Part shown: piece by piece, positions 20,602 through 32,990 of the stretch
How the letters are laid out: each line of letters begins with the position of its first letter
Position numbering within the stretch: position 1 is the stretch's first letter
Source: Selaginella tamariscina
Lineage: Eukaryota > Streptophyta > Lycopodiopsida > Selaginellales > Selaginellaceae
Length of the DNA stretch: 64,000 nucleotides
Direction of reading: 5' to 3'
Assembly: GCA_003024785.1 (NCBI GenBank)
Contig: PUQB01000637.1
Span: forward strand, 62,001-126,000
The notes under the pieces: model-generated
The model's database searches: none
Told to the model about the DNA's origin: nothing
What the model saw: only the letters and a program-made list of their open reading frames with translations
Translations under genes and position numbers: made by a program

Positions 20602-22288
20602 TGTCATAGTTTTTACTATGACTCGACCCTTTACTTTGGACGTTGACTGTTGTTACCTACTGTACTATATTGACAGACCCTAATGTAGTGAGAAACAACC
20701 CCGCTTAGTGCACTTAGGTGTTTAGGGGTAGTCCGGCCGGCTATCTTTAGACGTCGCGAGAAACTCTAAGCGAAGGTAGCACTTACCTTCTAGAAAACCC
20801 ACCCCCAATTTTGACGTCCTAGTTAATATGGGTTAGGAACACCCCTAGGGTTGACCTAACCCTAGGGTTGCCCTAACCCACGCCCTAAAAACCCCCAGCC
20901 CCCTTAGTTAGGGTTTAGGGGTAGGGGTTAGTGTGCAAACTCATCTCATTAATTAAGGGGCTGGCATTTAGTGCCAGCCCACTTACACATACAGGAGAGG
21001 GGGGGGAGCTCCGTCACATAAATAAGGTAGAGTATATGTAGGAGAGCTCCTGGGTTCATGACTGAGTTCGTCGCTCTTCTGCCGGTGCAAGCTTTAGCTT
21101 GTGTCGTTAAGGTACAACCCTCTATTGTGCTGCCCTAACTTCCAGACGACAGGGGTACGTCCCCCTTCGGGTAGCTTACCCTTAACGTTGGCGAATCCAC
21201 GCATGGGAGGTCTTGCCGGGATGCATGTACCAAGAAGTAGAGGTTGAGGCTTGTCTCCAGCCTCCTCCTCCACGTCAAGCTAGGAGCAACACTCACATCT
21301 AACTAGGGCACATTTGTGTCCTTGTCCAACTGTGGTTGTGGGTTCTTGATTGACAAGGGTTTCCTTACCAGGTCTTGAGGGATAATTGAGGGGTTCTAGA
21401 GTTGGCATTTAGGAGCCACATTTGTGGCACTTGGTGCAACTCTCGAATCTAAGGGCTATGGCATGATAGCCCACATCAGGAAGGCAGTGTCACATGAGAT
21501 GTGACACTGGGCTAAACGTCACATGGTACAACAGAGGCACGCCCTTTGGGGTTTGTCATGGGCTTGTTGCCAAGGGGTTGGATACTCTAGCCAACATGCA
21601 TGCTTGTGCTTGCACTAGGGTGCTAAGCCTTGGCATCCGCTCAAGGGAGGTTAGGTCTCATAACTAGGTGTGCTTGCACACTTGGCTAGGGGAGTGTTCT
21701 CCTTGGAATTCAAGGGTTGAACAACCTAAGCATGTTAGCAGGAGCCCTTCGTGAGGCCTCGCAAGGTCATATGCTTAGGGTTATCCAAACCTAGCCTTAG
21801 GGAGTTTGCTTAGTAAAACACTTGTGTCGCCTACGGCGCACACTCGTGTCCTCACTAAGTACTAGCCCTAGGTCTAGGGTATGACTTGGCCACTCAAACC
21901 CTTAGGGGTTAGTCATGGTTCAGGGTACCCCTTGTCGCCCTAAAGGGGTTGTACTCCCGGATGAGGGTGATTCCTCAAGGGGTAAGTGACGATGCCTTAC
22001 TCTTCATGAGGGTATGTGTGAGACACATCTCCTTTGTGGGGTTAGGGCATGAGCCTGTCTAGGTCTACTGGGACAGGATCCTAAAGTCTACTCGGGTTAT
22101 CCTCTAGGGTTCAGGGGATGGTCATTCTAGGGGACTTAGGGTACTCTAAGTCTTTTGCCTAATTGGGCCCCTGAGTCAGACTCTTAGGGTTATCTTAAGA
22201 CTTAGCGTTGCTCACAGGGTGATGACCGAATGGCCACTTGGCAGCCACGTGTTGCCACGTGTTGGCCCTTTGGGTTAAAACTCTGACA
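20602..22288 (+). repeat. LTR-B, complete, 5' LTR
   Basis: A 1687-bp LTR from TGTCATAG to CTCTGACA, followed by AT and the PBS TGGTATCGGAGC at 22291-22302. It includes a telomere-like segment (20870-20930), a GGGCTGGCA...TGCCAGCCC hairpin near 20958-20982 and the promoter block at 21011-21043. Confidence 0.88.
21011..21043 (+). promoter_or_regulatory. Candidate LTR-B promoter
   Basis: CCGTCACATAAATAAGG followed by AGTATATGTAGGAG lies just after a G-run and the small hairpin. It is conserved in LTR-A and LTR-B (near 7372, 9738, 13916, 25336, 51945). CGTCA is a known core of bZIP sites, and AAATAAGG or GTATATG may act as TATA. Function is inferred. Confidence 0.5.
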
Positions 22289-24878
22289 ATTGGTATCGGA
22301 GCCTATTCTCTACGGTCAGTAGGACTACCTAAAGTGTAGTGTTTTAGGGTTTAGTTAGTTCTAAATTCTTGAAGTACTCTATCACTTTCGGCTAATGTCT
22401 AAATTCTGCGAGAGTTGGTCCTGAGATCTATAACTTTCAGAGAACACTACTTCATAAGTGGGTTATGGACTCCATGTTGGTAGCACACGGAAGGCAACTT
22501 CCAAGTTATATGCCAGGTTACTTTACCTTATGGATGTTCAGTTACTTTACATATACTTCCACAAGACGTGGCATGTTAGTTTGTTCTGGCTTACAAACTA
22601 AGTCTTGTGAAGTGGATCATGTGATATGCTAAGTTTACATTATTGAAAATTTTCTTTTTCTTTAAGGTGTTGAATTTGGGATAACACATGATTTGAGAAC
22701 ATGACAACGTCCTTTGAGTTTTGACCTATGTCAAGATTCAATATCAGGTTCGGCAATAGTGTTCAAATGGGGAAAGACTTATGTTCGAAAGTGCGTCTTT
22801 GACTTCGGAAGAAGGGGCATATTCAAACATAAGAGTGAACACTACATTTTGACATAAAATGTAAAATAAGCTCTCATTATAGTGCATGTTTTCGAGAGTG
22901 TAACTAGAAGCAACTATGGTGTTGAACTTGTAATACAACAAAATGTCAAATATTAACATATGATGAATATGTTAAGCAGTTGGTTCGAAGATCCAATGTA
23001 ATCAAAGTATTGTCCGATGTTCACAATATTTTGATGACGCTAGCTACAAGTAACATTAGGTGAAATAGTTTACTAAGTTCAAGTTACCTAATTTGAAAAG
23101 TACAACTTGAAACCTTAGTTAGTTGTAAGTGCCACTTTGTATTCAAGTTAGCTAGCTCGGACTAACTTGATTATGAATTATCTCATATGGATCATAAGAA
23201 TGAGATAGAATAATAGATTTTGGCTAGACGAATTTAATGTTGCATCCTATCAATGCAGCTTTTGGATGGATGGCGTGATCTATCAAAGAGTAATTGGAAA
23301 CATACGTTTATATTTTCAGTTTACTGAGTAATGAAGGACTTGCATAGTGAAGGCGTTCCGCACACTTGTGCTTTTTCATTGTTAACTTTTAATCTTGGAA
23401 TCTGTAACGTTGTTTGCAATGTGGGATAAGCTCTTGAACAAGGGTGATTCCTTGGTTAAGAAGAGCATGATTTGGGTTCTCCACTTTGTTTATCAACTAA
23501 GTAAGGAAACTTGCTAAGTTTGATAACTTATGTTGAGAATTACAATGAGCTAGTAACAGTTGGATTTCCATTGGAGGTTTAAGTGCATGTGCCTCCTCAA
23601 GAGTCGGTATTCGATGATGATAAAAATTGGTATTGTTTTTCAATAACGATTTCATTTTAGAGTCGAATACGATTATTCAAAAGATGGTTTCTTGATTTTG
23701 CATCATGGTCGCAAATGTGGGGACTCAAAGTTAGTCAATGATCACAAGAACAAAATATTATCATATCAACAATGCAAAGGTTATATGAAATAAGGTTGTT
23801 TGAAGGTATTTCACAAATACTAATTGAATCAAATGATAAAGCATTACTTTTGAATTATTCGGAAGTAAGTTACTTTAATTGAATGATTTAAATTAGTGAC
23901 ACTGCTTTGTTTCAATATTAACTTATTGAAATCTTGTGTAATCAGTTTTACGAGTTGGAAAAGTATAATGTTATGATGATTAGTATTCGAGTTTAGGGAG
24001 ACTCTTATCATAAAGCTGGAGTTTCTTAACTTAATTTTGAGATTAAGTTCTGTGGGCTTAGCGAGATAAGGAGTTAGGAATTATTGAATGACATCTAGTA
24101 TGTTGTGCTCTTTGAGGAATGAGTACAATGTGAACATGTCACTTAGAACACATGATATCTAGTGAGCACCGATTGAGGCACTAGATATGAGTTCATGTCA
24201 AGTTATCTAGCTTATGTTCGCTCCTGGGATAATCAGTGTTGTAAAATGTTGCACGTGAGGGATGCTTACCCTTACACTTGGTATTGGTTTCGTTCCGATA
24301 TAAGTCTCACACTTAGTCTGGCGTAGCTATATACTAGCCTGGGAGTTGGTGGGGGACTTAGAACAAGTGCGGGTAGGTATGTAACAAACCCTTAGAAAAG
24401 GAGTGTTGAGAAGCACCGAGGGATGTGAAAATAAAGTAGGAATACTTTGTCATGTGAGAATGTGGAAATATTGAGAAATGCGGAAGGTATATGGTATAAA
24501 GGAATAAAGCAAGTCCTTATTTTTATTAACCAAGGGCCGGCAACAACATTAACTAGAGGCCTCCAATATAATTCTAGTTAAGTAAAGAAATTAACCAGTG
24601 TTGTGTGCGTCAGGTGACAGACTTTGCAGACGTGCAAAAGGTCTCCAAGTGACTTCATGTCACAGGTGGTGCCTCTGGCAGCTGGGTTTACAAACTCAGT
24701 GGACGACGGTTCTGAAGTTACTTGGTTTCACATAATGCAAGGGGGGGTAATAAAACTTATGTGAACTTTTGGCTAACTCTACATAGAGTGATATGTTAGT
24801 TTTGATTAATTTTTTCTAACATTATCTAGTCTTGGAGTTAGACATCAACGAGGACGTTGACATTTTCAAAGGGGAGTG
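22289..24878 (+). mobile_element. Interior of a non-coding LTR-B element (deletion form)
   Basis: PBS at 22291-22302 and polypurine tract AAAGGGGAGTG at 24868-24878 delimit a 2.6-kb interior without coding capacity. Compared with 26827-30717 it lacks about 1 kb: the sequence jumps at about 23730 from the block matching 28270-28285 to the block matching 29290. It is flanked by LTRs of two subtypes (20602 and 24879), so the present LTR pair is not an original one. Confidence 0.8.
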
Positions 24879-26826
24879 TGTCATAGTTTTTACTATGACT
24901 CGACCCTTTACTTTGGACGTTGATTATTGTTACTTACCGAGTCCGTTGACAGACCTTAGAGGGTGTAAGAAACAGGCCCGCTTAGTGCACTTGGGTATCT
25001 AATGATCGTCCGGCCGGGTGTCACTAGGTATTTGCAAGAAACTTTAGGCGAAGCTAGCACTTACCTTCTAGAAAGCCCCCTCTCGGCGATTCGTGTCCCA
25101 GTTGAATTTTTGGTTGGCTTCGGTGAGTTCGACGTGTCAGATATGTTTAAAAAAACACCATAGGGTTGACCTAACCCTAGGGTCAATCCAACCCCACGCC
25201 CTAAACCCCTTGGGGTAGGTTTTAGGGTTGATGGGGTTGATTGGGTCGATTGGGTAAACTCACTGTCTCTTTTGCATTGGGGATAGATTTCTGTGCCAGC
25301 CCACTATTAGACAGCATTTTAGGGGGGGGTGGCTCCGTCACAGAAATAAGGTAGAGTAGGTGTGGGGCAAGCAGGCTAGAGACTAAGAGGTCTTTGGTTC
25401 CTTCCTCCCCGCCGACATGGGTTCGTCTCATGTCATCAAGGCATACTCGCTATGCCGCCATGTCCCACTCGCCCACAGGGTACATCACATGTTAGGGTAG
25501 CCTACCCTTATCGTTGGCAAATCTGCATTGTTGTGCCCGAGTATGCCGCATCCAGGGAGTAGCCAACTCTAATCGTCGGTAACCCGCTCGCACATCTACG
25601 TCCCACCTCGGGTAGCTTACCTTAACATTGGCGAATCCATGCTTGGGAGGACTTGTCGGGATGCACGTTCCAAGAAGCAGAGGTTGAGGCTTGTCTCCAA
25701 CCTCCTCCTCCACGTCAAGCTAGGAGAACACTCACAGCTAACCAGGGCACGTTCGTGTCCTTGTCCAACTGTGGGCGTGGGTTCTTAATTGACAGGGTTT
25801 CCTTACCGAGTCTTGAGGGAATTAATTGAGGGGTTCTAGAGTTGGCATTTAGGAGCCACGTTGTGGCACTTGGTGCAACTCTTAAATCTAAGGGCTATCG
25901 CATGATAGCCCACATCGAGGAAGGCATGTCACATGGAGATGTGACACTCAGCTAAACGTCACATGGTACAATGCCTGAGGCACACCCTTTGGGGTTATGT
26001 CATGGGCTTGTCGCCATGGGGTTGGATACTTTAACAAACAAACATGGCTTGTGCTTGCACTAGGGTGCTAAGCCTTGGGCATCCGCTCAAGGGAGGTTAG
26101 GTCTCATAACTAGGTGTGCTTTGGCACACTTGGTTAGGGGAGTGTTCTCCTTGGAATTCAAGGTTGAACAACCTAAACATGTTAGGAGGAGCCTTTTATG
26201 AGGCACTCGCAAGGTCATGTGCTTAGGGTTATCCCAAACCTAGCCTTAGGGAGTTTGCTTAGTAGAACACTCGTGTCCGCCTACGGCGCACACTCATGTC
26301 CTCACTAAGTACTAGCCCTAGGTCAAGGGTATAACTTGGCCACCAAACCCTTAGGGGTTAATCGTGGTTCAGGGTACCCCTTGTCGCCCTAAAGGGGTTG
26401 TACTCCCAGATGAGGGTGATTCCTCAAGGGGTAAGTGACAATGCCTTAGCTCTGTCTAGGGGTAAGTGACAATGCCTTAGCTTTGTCCAGGGGTATGTTG
26501 TGGAACACACGTCTCCTTGATGGGGGTTAGGGCATGAGCCTATCTGGGTTTAGCTTAAGTCTCCCTAGAGTGTTACCCCCAAAACCCTTAAGGGATAACC
26601 CTAGTTGACTTAGGGTCTTGCCCTAAGTCAACTAGGGTTATCCCTCAAGGGTTCTAGGGGTAGACATTCTAGGGAACTTAGGCTAAACCCTAAGTCTCCT
26701 GTCCACTTGGGCATTAGAGTCTAACCCTAGGGGTTTGGGGTTGTTCTGGGAAACTTAGCGTTGCTCACACAGGGTGATGACGCCACTTGGCAGCCACGTG
26801 TTGGCCCTTTGGGTTAAAACTTGACA
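24879..26826 (+). repeat. LTR-B, complete, carrying a long internal palindrome
   Basis: A 1948-bp LTR from TGTCATAG to TTGACA. It serves as the 3' LTR after the polypurine tract on its left and as the 5' LTR before the PBS on its right (26829-26840, TGGTATCAGAGC). One LTR thus joins two interiors in tandem. A near-perfect hairpin replaces part of the 67-bp repeat region. Confidence 0.85.
26548..26688. repeat. Inverted repeat with about 68-bp arms
   Basis: Arms at about 26548-26615 and 26621-26688 around the 5-base loop TCTTG. The inner 24 bases of each arm pair perfectly, and the outer parts have few mismatches. Each arm is one unit of the 67-bp LTR repeat in opposite orientation. Confidence 0.9.
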
Positions 26827-29800
26827 ATTGGTATCAGAGCCATTCTCTGCGGTCAGTAGGACTGCTAAAGTTGTAGTGTGTTTCAGGGTTTAGTTAGTTC
26901 TAAATTTTTGAAGTACTCTATCACTTTCGGCTAATGTCTGAATTCTGTGGAGAGTTGGTCCTGAGATCTATAACTCTTCAAAAAATCTACTTAATAAGTG
27001 GGTGTGGTTATGGACTCCAATGTCGAAGACACTAAGGCAACAACTTCCAAGTTGTATGCCAGTTACTTTACCTTATGAATGTTTGGTTACTTTACCATAT
27101 ACTTTCCACAAGACGTGGCATGTTAGTTTGTTCTGGCTTACAAACTAAGTCTTGTGAAGTGGGTCTTGTGATATCCTAAGTCTACACATTATTGAAAATT
27201 TTTCTTTTTCTTTAAGGTGTTTGAATTTGGGATAACACATGATTTGGAAATAGACAGTGTCCATTGAGTTTTGGCTTAGGCAAGATTCAATATCAGTTCA
27301 GCAATAGTGTTCAAACGGGGAAAGACTTATGTTCAGAAGTGCATCTTTGACTTCGGGAGAAGGGGCATATTCAAACATAAGAGTGAACACTACATTTTGA
27401 CATAAAGTGTAAAATAAGCTCTTATTATAGTGCATGTTTCCGAGAGTGTAACTCTAGAAGCAGACTATGGTGATGAACTTATAATACAACGGAATGTCGA
27501 ATATTAACATATGATGAATATGTTAAGCAGTTGGTTCAAGATCCAATGTTCAAAGTATTGTCCGATGGACGTAATACTTTTGATGCTAGCTGCAAGTAAC
27601 ATTAGGTGAAATAGTTTAGTTCAAGTCGTCTGATTTGAACAAAGTACAACTTGAAACCTTAGTTGGTTGTAGGCGGCACTTTGTATTCAAGTTAGCTAAC
27701 TCAACTAACTTGATTATGAAGTTATCTCATGTGGGATCTTAAGAATGGGATAGAAAATATATTTTGGCAGTAGACGGATTTAATGTTGCATCCCTATCAA
27801 TGCAACTTTTGGGATAGATGGCATGATCTATCAAAAGAGTAATGTTGGAAACATACGTTTACATTTTTAGTTTACTGAGTAATGAAGAACTTGCATAGTG
27901 AAGGCGTTCGGCGCACACTTGTGCATTTTCATTGTTAACTCTTTAATCTTGAAACTGTAACGTTGTTTGCAATGTGGGGAGAAGTTCTTGAACAAGGGTG
28001 ATTCCTTGGTTAAGAAGAGCATGATTTGGGATTCTTCACTTTGTTTATCGACTAAGTAAGGAAACTTGCTAAGTTTGATAACTTATGTTGAGAATTACCA
28101 ATGAGCTAGTAATAGTCGATTTCCATTGGAGGTTTAAGTGCATGTACCTCCTCAGAGAGTCGGTGTTCGATGAGAATTAGAAGTTGATATTGATTTTCAA
28201 TATCAATTTCATTTTAGAGTCGAATACGATTATTCAAAAGACGGTTTCTTGACTCTGCATCATGGTCGCAAATGTGGGCACTTAAAAAAATAAAGTATGT
28301 ATCTTCAATCTTTCGGAATATTGAAAAATAGAACTATTCTTGACTCAAGGTTTGATTGTATTCCTTGGGTTAGTTGTTAGTTCTATCTCAAGGTTTGATG
28401 GTGTTCCTTGAGTTGGTTCAATATTCTTGTAAGTATATATTGTTAGCGGGATTAGCTCAAGAAGATGGTGTCCTTCTTGATGATCGTAGTTCAAGGTTCC
28501 TAACGTGTGGTCCAATATCCAGTTCGAAAATATGAGGTTTCCTATCACCTCATTCATTGAGATATTCATATCTTAGACTTTGAAAGTATTTATGACAGTC
28601 TTTTAAGATTGATTATAAATGACTTGTCAAAGTAAAGTATGGTATCTCTTTAATATTGAGTTTGGAGCGCTCAATATCGAAACTTGGTTATGATCACATG
28701 AGGTGGCCATAATCATATAATAGAAAACTCAAGCAGACTTGAGTTTAACACTTTGGTAAGGCACTACCTTAGTGTTATAACTTGAAACATATTTTCAAGT
28801 TATTTGAGAAATGAGGTGTTTCTCAATACATTGCTTGAGGGCAATGTAGTACTTTGTGATGGCTAGGTGTTTAAATGGATAATGTATTTTAGTTCAACGT
28901 ATTGAACTAAATATCTTATTCATGTTTGGGGAGATCTACTGAATTATGAGATATAACTGAAACATGAAGTTAGTGTGATACTTTGGTGTCATGATAACAT
29001 TAGTGTGGAAAATAATATCTTACTAAATCAGTTAGATGAAAAACACTAGTCATGATTCCTCTTGGTCCCTGAACTGTTGCTTGATGCATTATAGCATTAT
29101 ATTTCCGTCTTGAAACTGAAGTTCGGGTAATATCAAGAACTAAGTCCTCATTCCATAATAACTACTGCGTTTTGATATTTTGATAGTTCATGTAGTTATG
29201 TTTGATAATGTATATATGTTCACGAGAGCAAAGCACTTGAGTATGCGAAGTATTTAACAAACCCATCACTTGTTAAATTTGAACTTCAAGGTTAGTCGAT
29301 GATCACGGGAACAAAATATTATCAATATCAAGAATGCAAAGGTTATATGAAATAGGGTTGTCTGAAGGTATTTCACAAGAACACTAATTGAATCAGACGA
29401 TAAAGCATTACTTTTGATAAATTTGAAAGTAAGTTACTTTAATTGAATGATTCAAATTAGTGACACTGTTGTGTTTCAATATTAGCTTATTGAAATCTTG
29501 TGTAATCAGTTTTACGAGTTGGAAAAGTATAATATTATAATGATTTGGTATTCGAGTTTAGGGAGACTCTTATCATAAAGCCGGAGTCTCTTAACTTAAT
29601 TCTAGGATTAAGTTATGTGGCCTTAGAGCGAGATTAAGAGTTAGGAATTATTGAATGATCTAGTATGTTGTGCTCTTTGGGGAATGAGTACAATAGAGTG
29701 TTAGTTAAGACACGTGCTATCTAAAGATTGCTGTTTGAAAGCACTAGAGATGGGTTGAATTTCCTGGTTTCCACATTGGTTTGTAAGAAAATATGTTAGC

Positions 29801-30717
29801 TTATCTGATCCTGAACTGGTCGGTGTTATAAAGAGTACAAAGTTGATTGCGAAAGACAAATGGTAGTGCTATCACACTTGGTCACAATTTGACTGAATTT
29901 GATTCCTATCCGGAATAAATTTATGTTAATAACACACCAAGTGGATGGTAGTTGGCAGGTTGAAAAGACCTTGTTGTATACATGTGTACAGCCATGCGCC
30001 TCTGTGATCGCCTCTGGCCAGATTGACATGTTTACAAAGAACAGGGTTTTCAAATTGTACTCTTGTATCGGAAAAGAGCTTGATTCCGATAAAAGTCTCA
30101 TACTTAGTCTGGCGTAGCTATATACTAACGAGAGATAGGTATAGTAGCAGGACCCTTATGAAAAAGGGTAATGAGAAACACCGAGGGATGCATAGATGTA
30201 AGCTATAATATCATAACATGTGGACATGTGGGATCATTGGAAAATCAAAGAAATGCGAAGGTGTTTGGTCAAGCATTTGAGAAGTGCTTGTTGTGCGCTA
30301 GATGACAGAGGTCGTCAACAGCGTTTGATATTAAGAATAAAGCAAGTCCTTTATTTCTTGTTAACCAAGGGGCCGGCAACAACACTAACTAGAGGCCTCC
30401 AATATAAATTCTAGTTAAGTAAAGAAATTAACCAGTGTTGTGTGCGTCGGGTGACAGACTTTGCAGACGTGCAAAAGGTCTCCAAGTGACTTCATGTCGC
30501 AGGTGGTGCCTCCGCAGCTGGGTTTACGACTCAGTGAACGACAGTTCTGAAGTACTTGGTTTGCGTAATGCAAGGGGGGTAATAAAACTTATGTGAACTT
30601 TTGGCTGACTCCACATAGAGTGATATGTTAGTTTTGGTTAATTTTTTTTAACATTATCTAGTCATGGAGTTGGACGTCAACGAGGACGTTGACATTTTCA
30701 AAGGCGGGGAGTGCAAT
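26827..30717 (+). mobile_element. Interior of a non-coding LTR-B element (fullest copy)
   Basis: A 3.9-kb interior with PBS at 26829-26840 and polypurine tract AAAGGCGGGGAGTG at 30700-30713. No frame resembles gag or pol on either strand; the longest open stretches are under 100 codons. The last roughly 340 bp match the 3' untranslated end of the coding chromovirus (12590-12964 and 42309-42680). The best reading is a LARD-like non-autonomous element moved in trans by the chromovirus. The 3' LTR is inverted. Confidence 0.8.
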
Positions 30718-32485
30718 TGTCAAAGTTTTAACCCAAAGGGCCAACACGTGGCAACACGTGGCTGTCAAGTGGCCATTCGGCGTCATCACCCTGTGTGAGC
30801 AACGCTAAGTTTCCCAGAACAACCCCAACGACCCCTAGGTTAGACTTTAATGCCCAAGTGGATAGGAGACTTAGGGTTTAGCCTAAGTTTCCCTAGAATG
30901 TCTACCCCCAGAACCCTTGAGGGATAACCCTAGTTGACTTAGGGTTTAGCCTAAATCTCCCTAGAGTGTCTACCCCCAGAACCTTGAGGGATAACCCTAG
31001 TTGACTTAGGGTCTTTGCCCTAGAAGACCTAGACAGGCTCATGCCCTAACCCCATCAAGGAGACGTGTGTTCCACACATACCCCTGGACAGAGCTAAGGC
31101 ATCGTCACTTACCCCTTGAGAATCACCCTCATCCGGGAGTACAACCCCTTTAGGGCGACAAGGGGTACCCTAAACCACGACTAACCCCTAAGGGTTTGAG
31201 TGGCCAAGTTATACCCTAGACCTAGGCTAGTACTTAGTGAGGACATGAGTGTGCGCCGTAGGCGGACACGAGTGTTCTGCTAAGCAAACTCCCTAAGGCT
31301 AGGTTTGGATAACCCTAAGCACATGACCTTGCGAGTGCCTCACGAAAGGGCTCTCCTAACATGTTTAGGTTGTTCAACCCTTGAATTCCAAGGAGAACAC
31401 TCCCCTAACCAAGTGTGCCAAAGCACACCTAGTTATGAGACCTAACCTCCCTTGAGTGGATGCCCAAGGCTTAGCACCCTAGTTGCAAGCACAAGCATGT
31501 TTGTTTGCTAAAGTATCCAACCCATGGCGACAAGCCCATGACATAACCCTAAAGGGTGTGCCTCAAGCGTTGTACCATGTGACGTTTAGCCCAATGTCAC
31601 ATCTCCATGTGACACTGCCTTCCTCGATGTGGTATCATGCCATAGCCCTTAGATTTAAGAGTTGCACCAAGTGCCACAAACGTGGCTCCTAAATGCCAAC
31701 TCTAGAACCCCTCAATTATCCCTCAAGACTCGGTAAGGAAACCCTGTCAATCAAGAACCCACGCCCACAATTAAACAAGGACACGAACGTGCCCTGGTTA
31801 GTTATGAGTGTTTCTCCTAGCTTGACATGGAGGAGGAGGTTGGAGACAAGCCTCAACCTCTGCTTCTTGGAACGTGCATCCCGACAAGTCCTCCCAGGCA
31901 TGGATTAGCCAACGTTAAGGGTAAGCTACCCGAAGGTGGGACGTACCCCTGTCGTCTGGAAGTTAGGGTGGTACAACAGAGGGTTGTACCTTAACGACAC
32001 AAGCTGAAGCTTGCACCGGCAGAAGAGCAACGAACTCAGTCATGAACCCAGGAGCTCTCCTACATATACTTTACCTTATTTATGTGATGGAGCTACCCCC
32101 CTCTTTTCTATATGTGTAAGTGGGTTGGCACTAAATGCCAACCCCTTAATTAATGAGATGAGTTTGCACACTAACCCCTACCCCTAAACCCTAACCAAGG
32201 GGGGGGGGAGGGCGTGGGTTAAGTCAACCCTAGGGGTGTTCCTAACCTTATTTAACATGCCAAATTCATCTTAACTAGGACGTCAAAATCGGGGGTGGGT
32301 TTTCTAGAAGGTAAGTGCTACCTTCGCTTAGAATTTCTCGCAACATCTAATGAACTACCCTTAAACACTTAAGTGCACTAAGCGAGGCTGTTTTCACTAC
32401 ATCTAGGGTTCGTTAACATAGTATAGTAGGTAACAACAGTCAACGTCCAAAGTAAAGGGTCGAGTCATAGTAAAAACTATGAACA
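30718..32485 (-). repeat. LTR-B in inverted orientation
   Basis: On the minus strand it starts TTCATAGTTTTTACTATGAC near 32482 (its terminal TGTCA is altered) and ends CTTTGACA at 30718. Four bases (ATTG, the start of the PBS spacer) follow and abut the polypurine tract of the plus-strand interior. Two inverted 67-bp units lie at 30880-31020. Its subtype resembles the LTR at 20602. Confidence 0.85.
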
Positions 32486-32990
32486 TGTCTAGCTTGTAGC
32501 CGTTTTGTTCATAGTAGGAAATGAGCCTGTTTGGTGAAACGGTCAACCACCAGAAGAACTGCATCAAATCCACGAGAAGGAGGAAGATCTGTGAGAAAAT
32601 CCATAGAAATGGATCTCCAAGGAGCAGAAGGAACATGAAAAGGATGAAGAAGACCAGAGGGCGTGTGGCGAAGAATCTTTAACCTGTTGTAGGTGTCACA
32701 ACTCCATACAAACCTTTCCACAGAACTTCACAACCCAGGCCACCAATAGTTGCAAGTCACCAACTCAACTATCTTGGCCACACCAAAATGTCTTGTAGCC
32801 AAGGTATCATGACAATCCTGTACTACACGAGTCTTGTAAACACCAGCAGAAACGTATAGGAGACCTTCCATCCGTCCTGTATGGCGAACAACTTGTAGTT
32901 TGAACGGGAACTGGAGGAAAAGAAGCTTGCAATGTCAGGACTAATGTGTGAGAACACACTTTTACCAAGTTGTCTGTAGCCAACTGCAAA
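32486..32990 (-). pseudogene. Integrase N-terminal part, second gypsy family
   Basis: Minus-strand blocks include a CDTYNRLK remnant of the zinc-binding region near 32670-32700 and WRSISMDFLTDLPPSRGFDA near 32570-32620. VLLVVDRFTKQAHFLL follows at about 32509-32560. The Asp in SMDFLTDLP is the first catalytic acid of the DDE triad; the other two are lost by truncation at 32486. Confidence 0.8.

Noticed and set aside
5145..32485. Previously unknown large non-coding RNA genes in the A/T-rich interiors
   Set aside because: Each is flanked by a PBS or polypurine tract and LTRs and is repeated several times, so a retroelement interior explains them.
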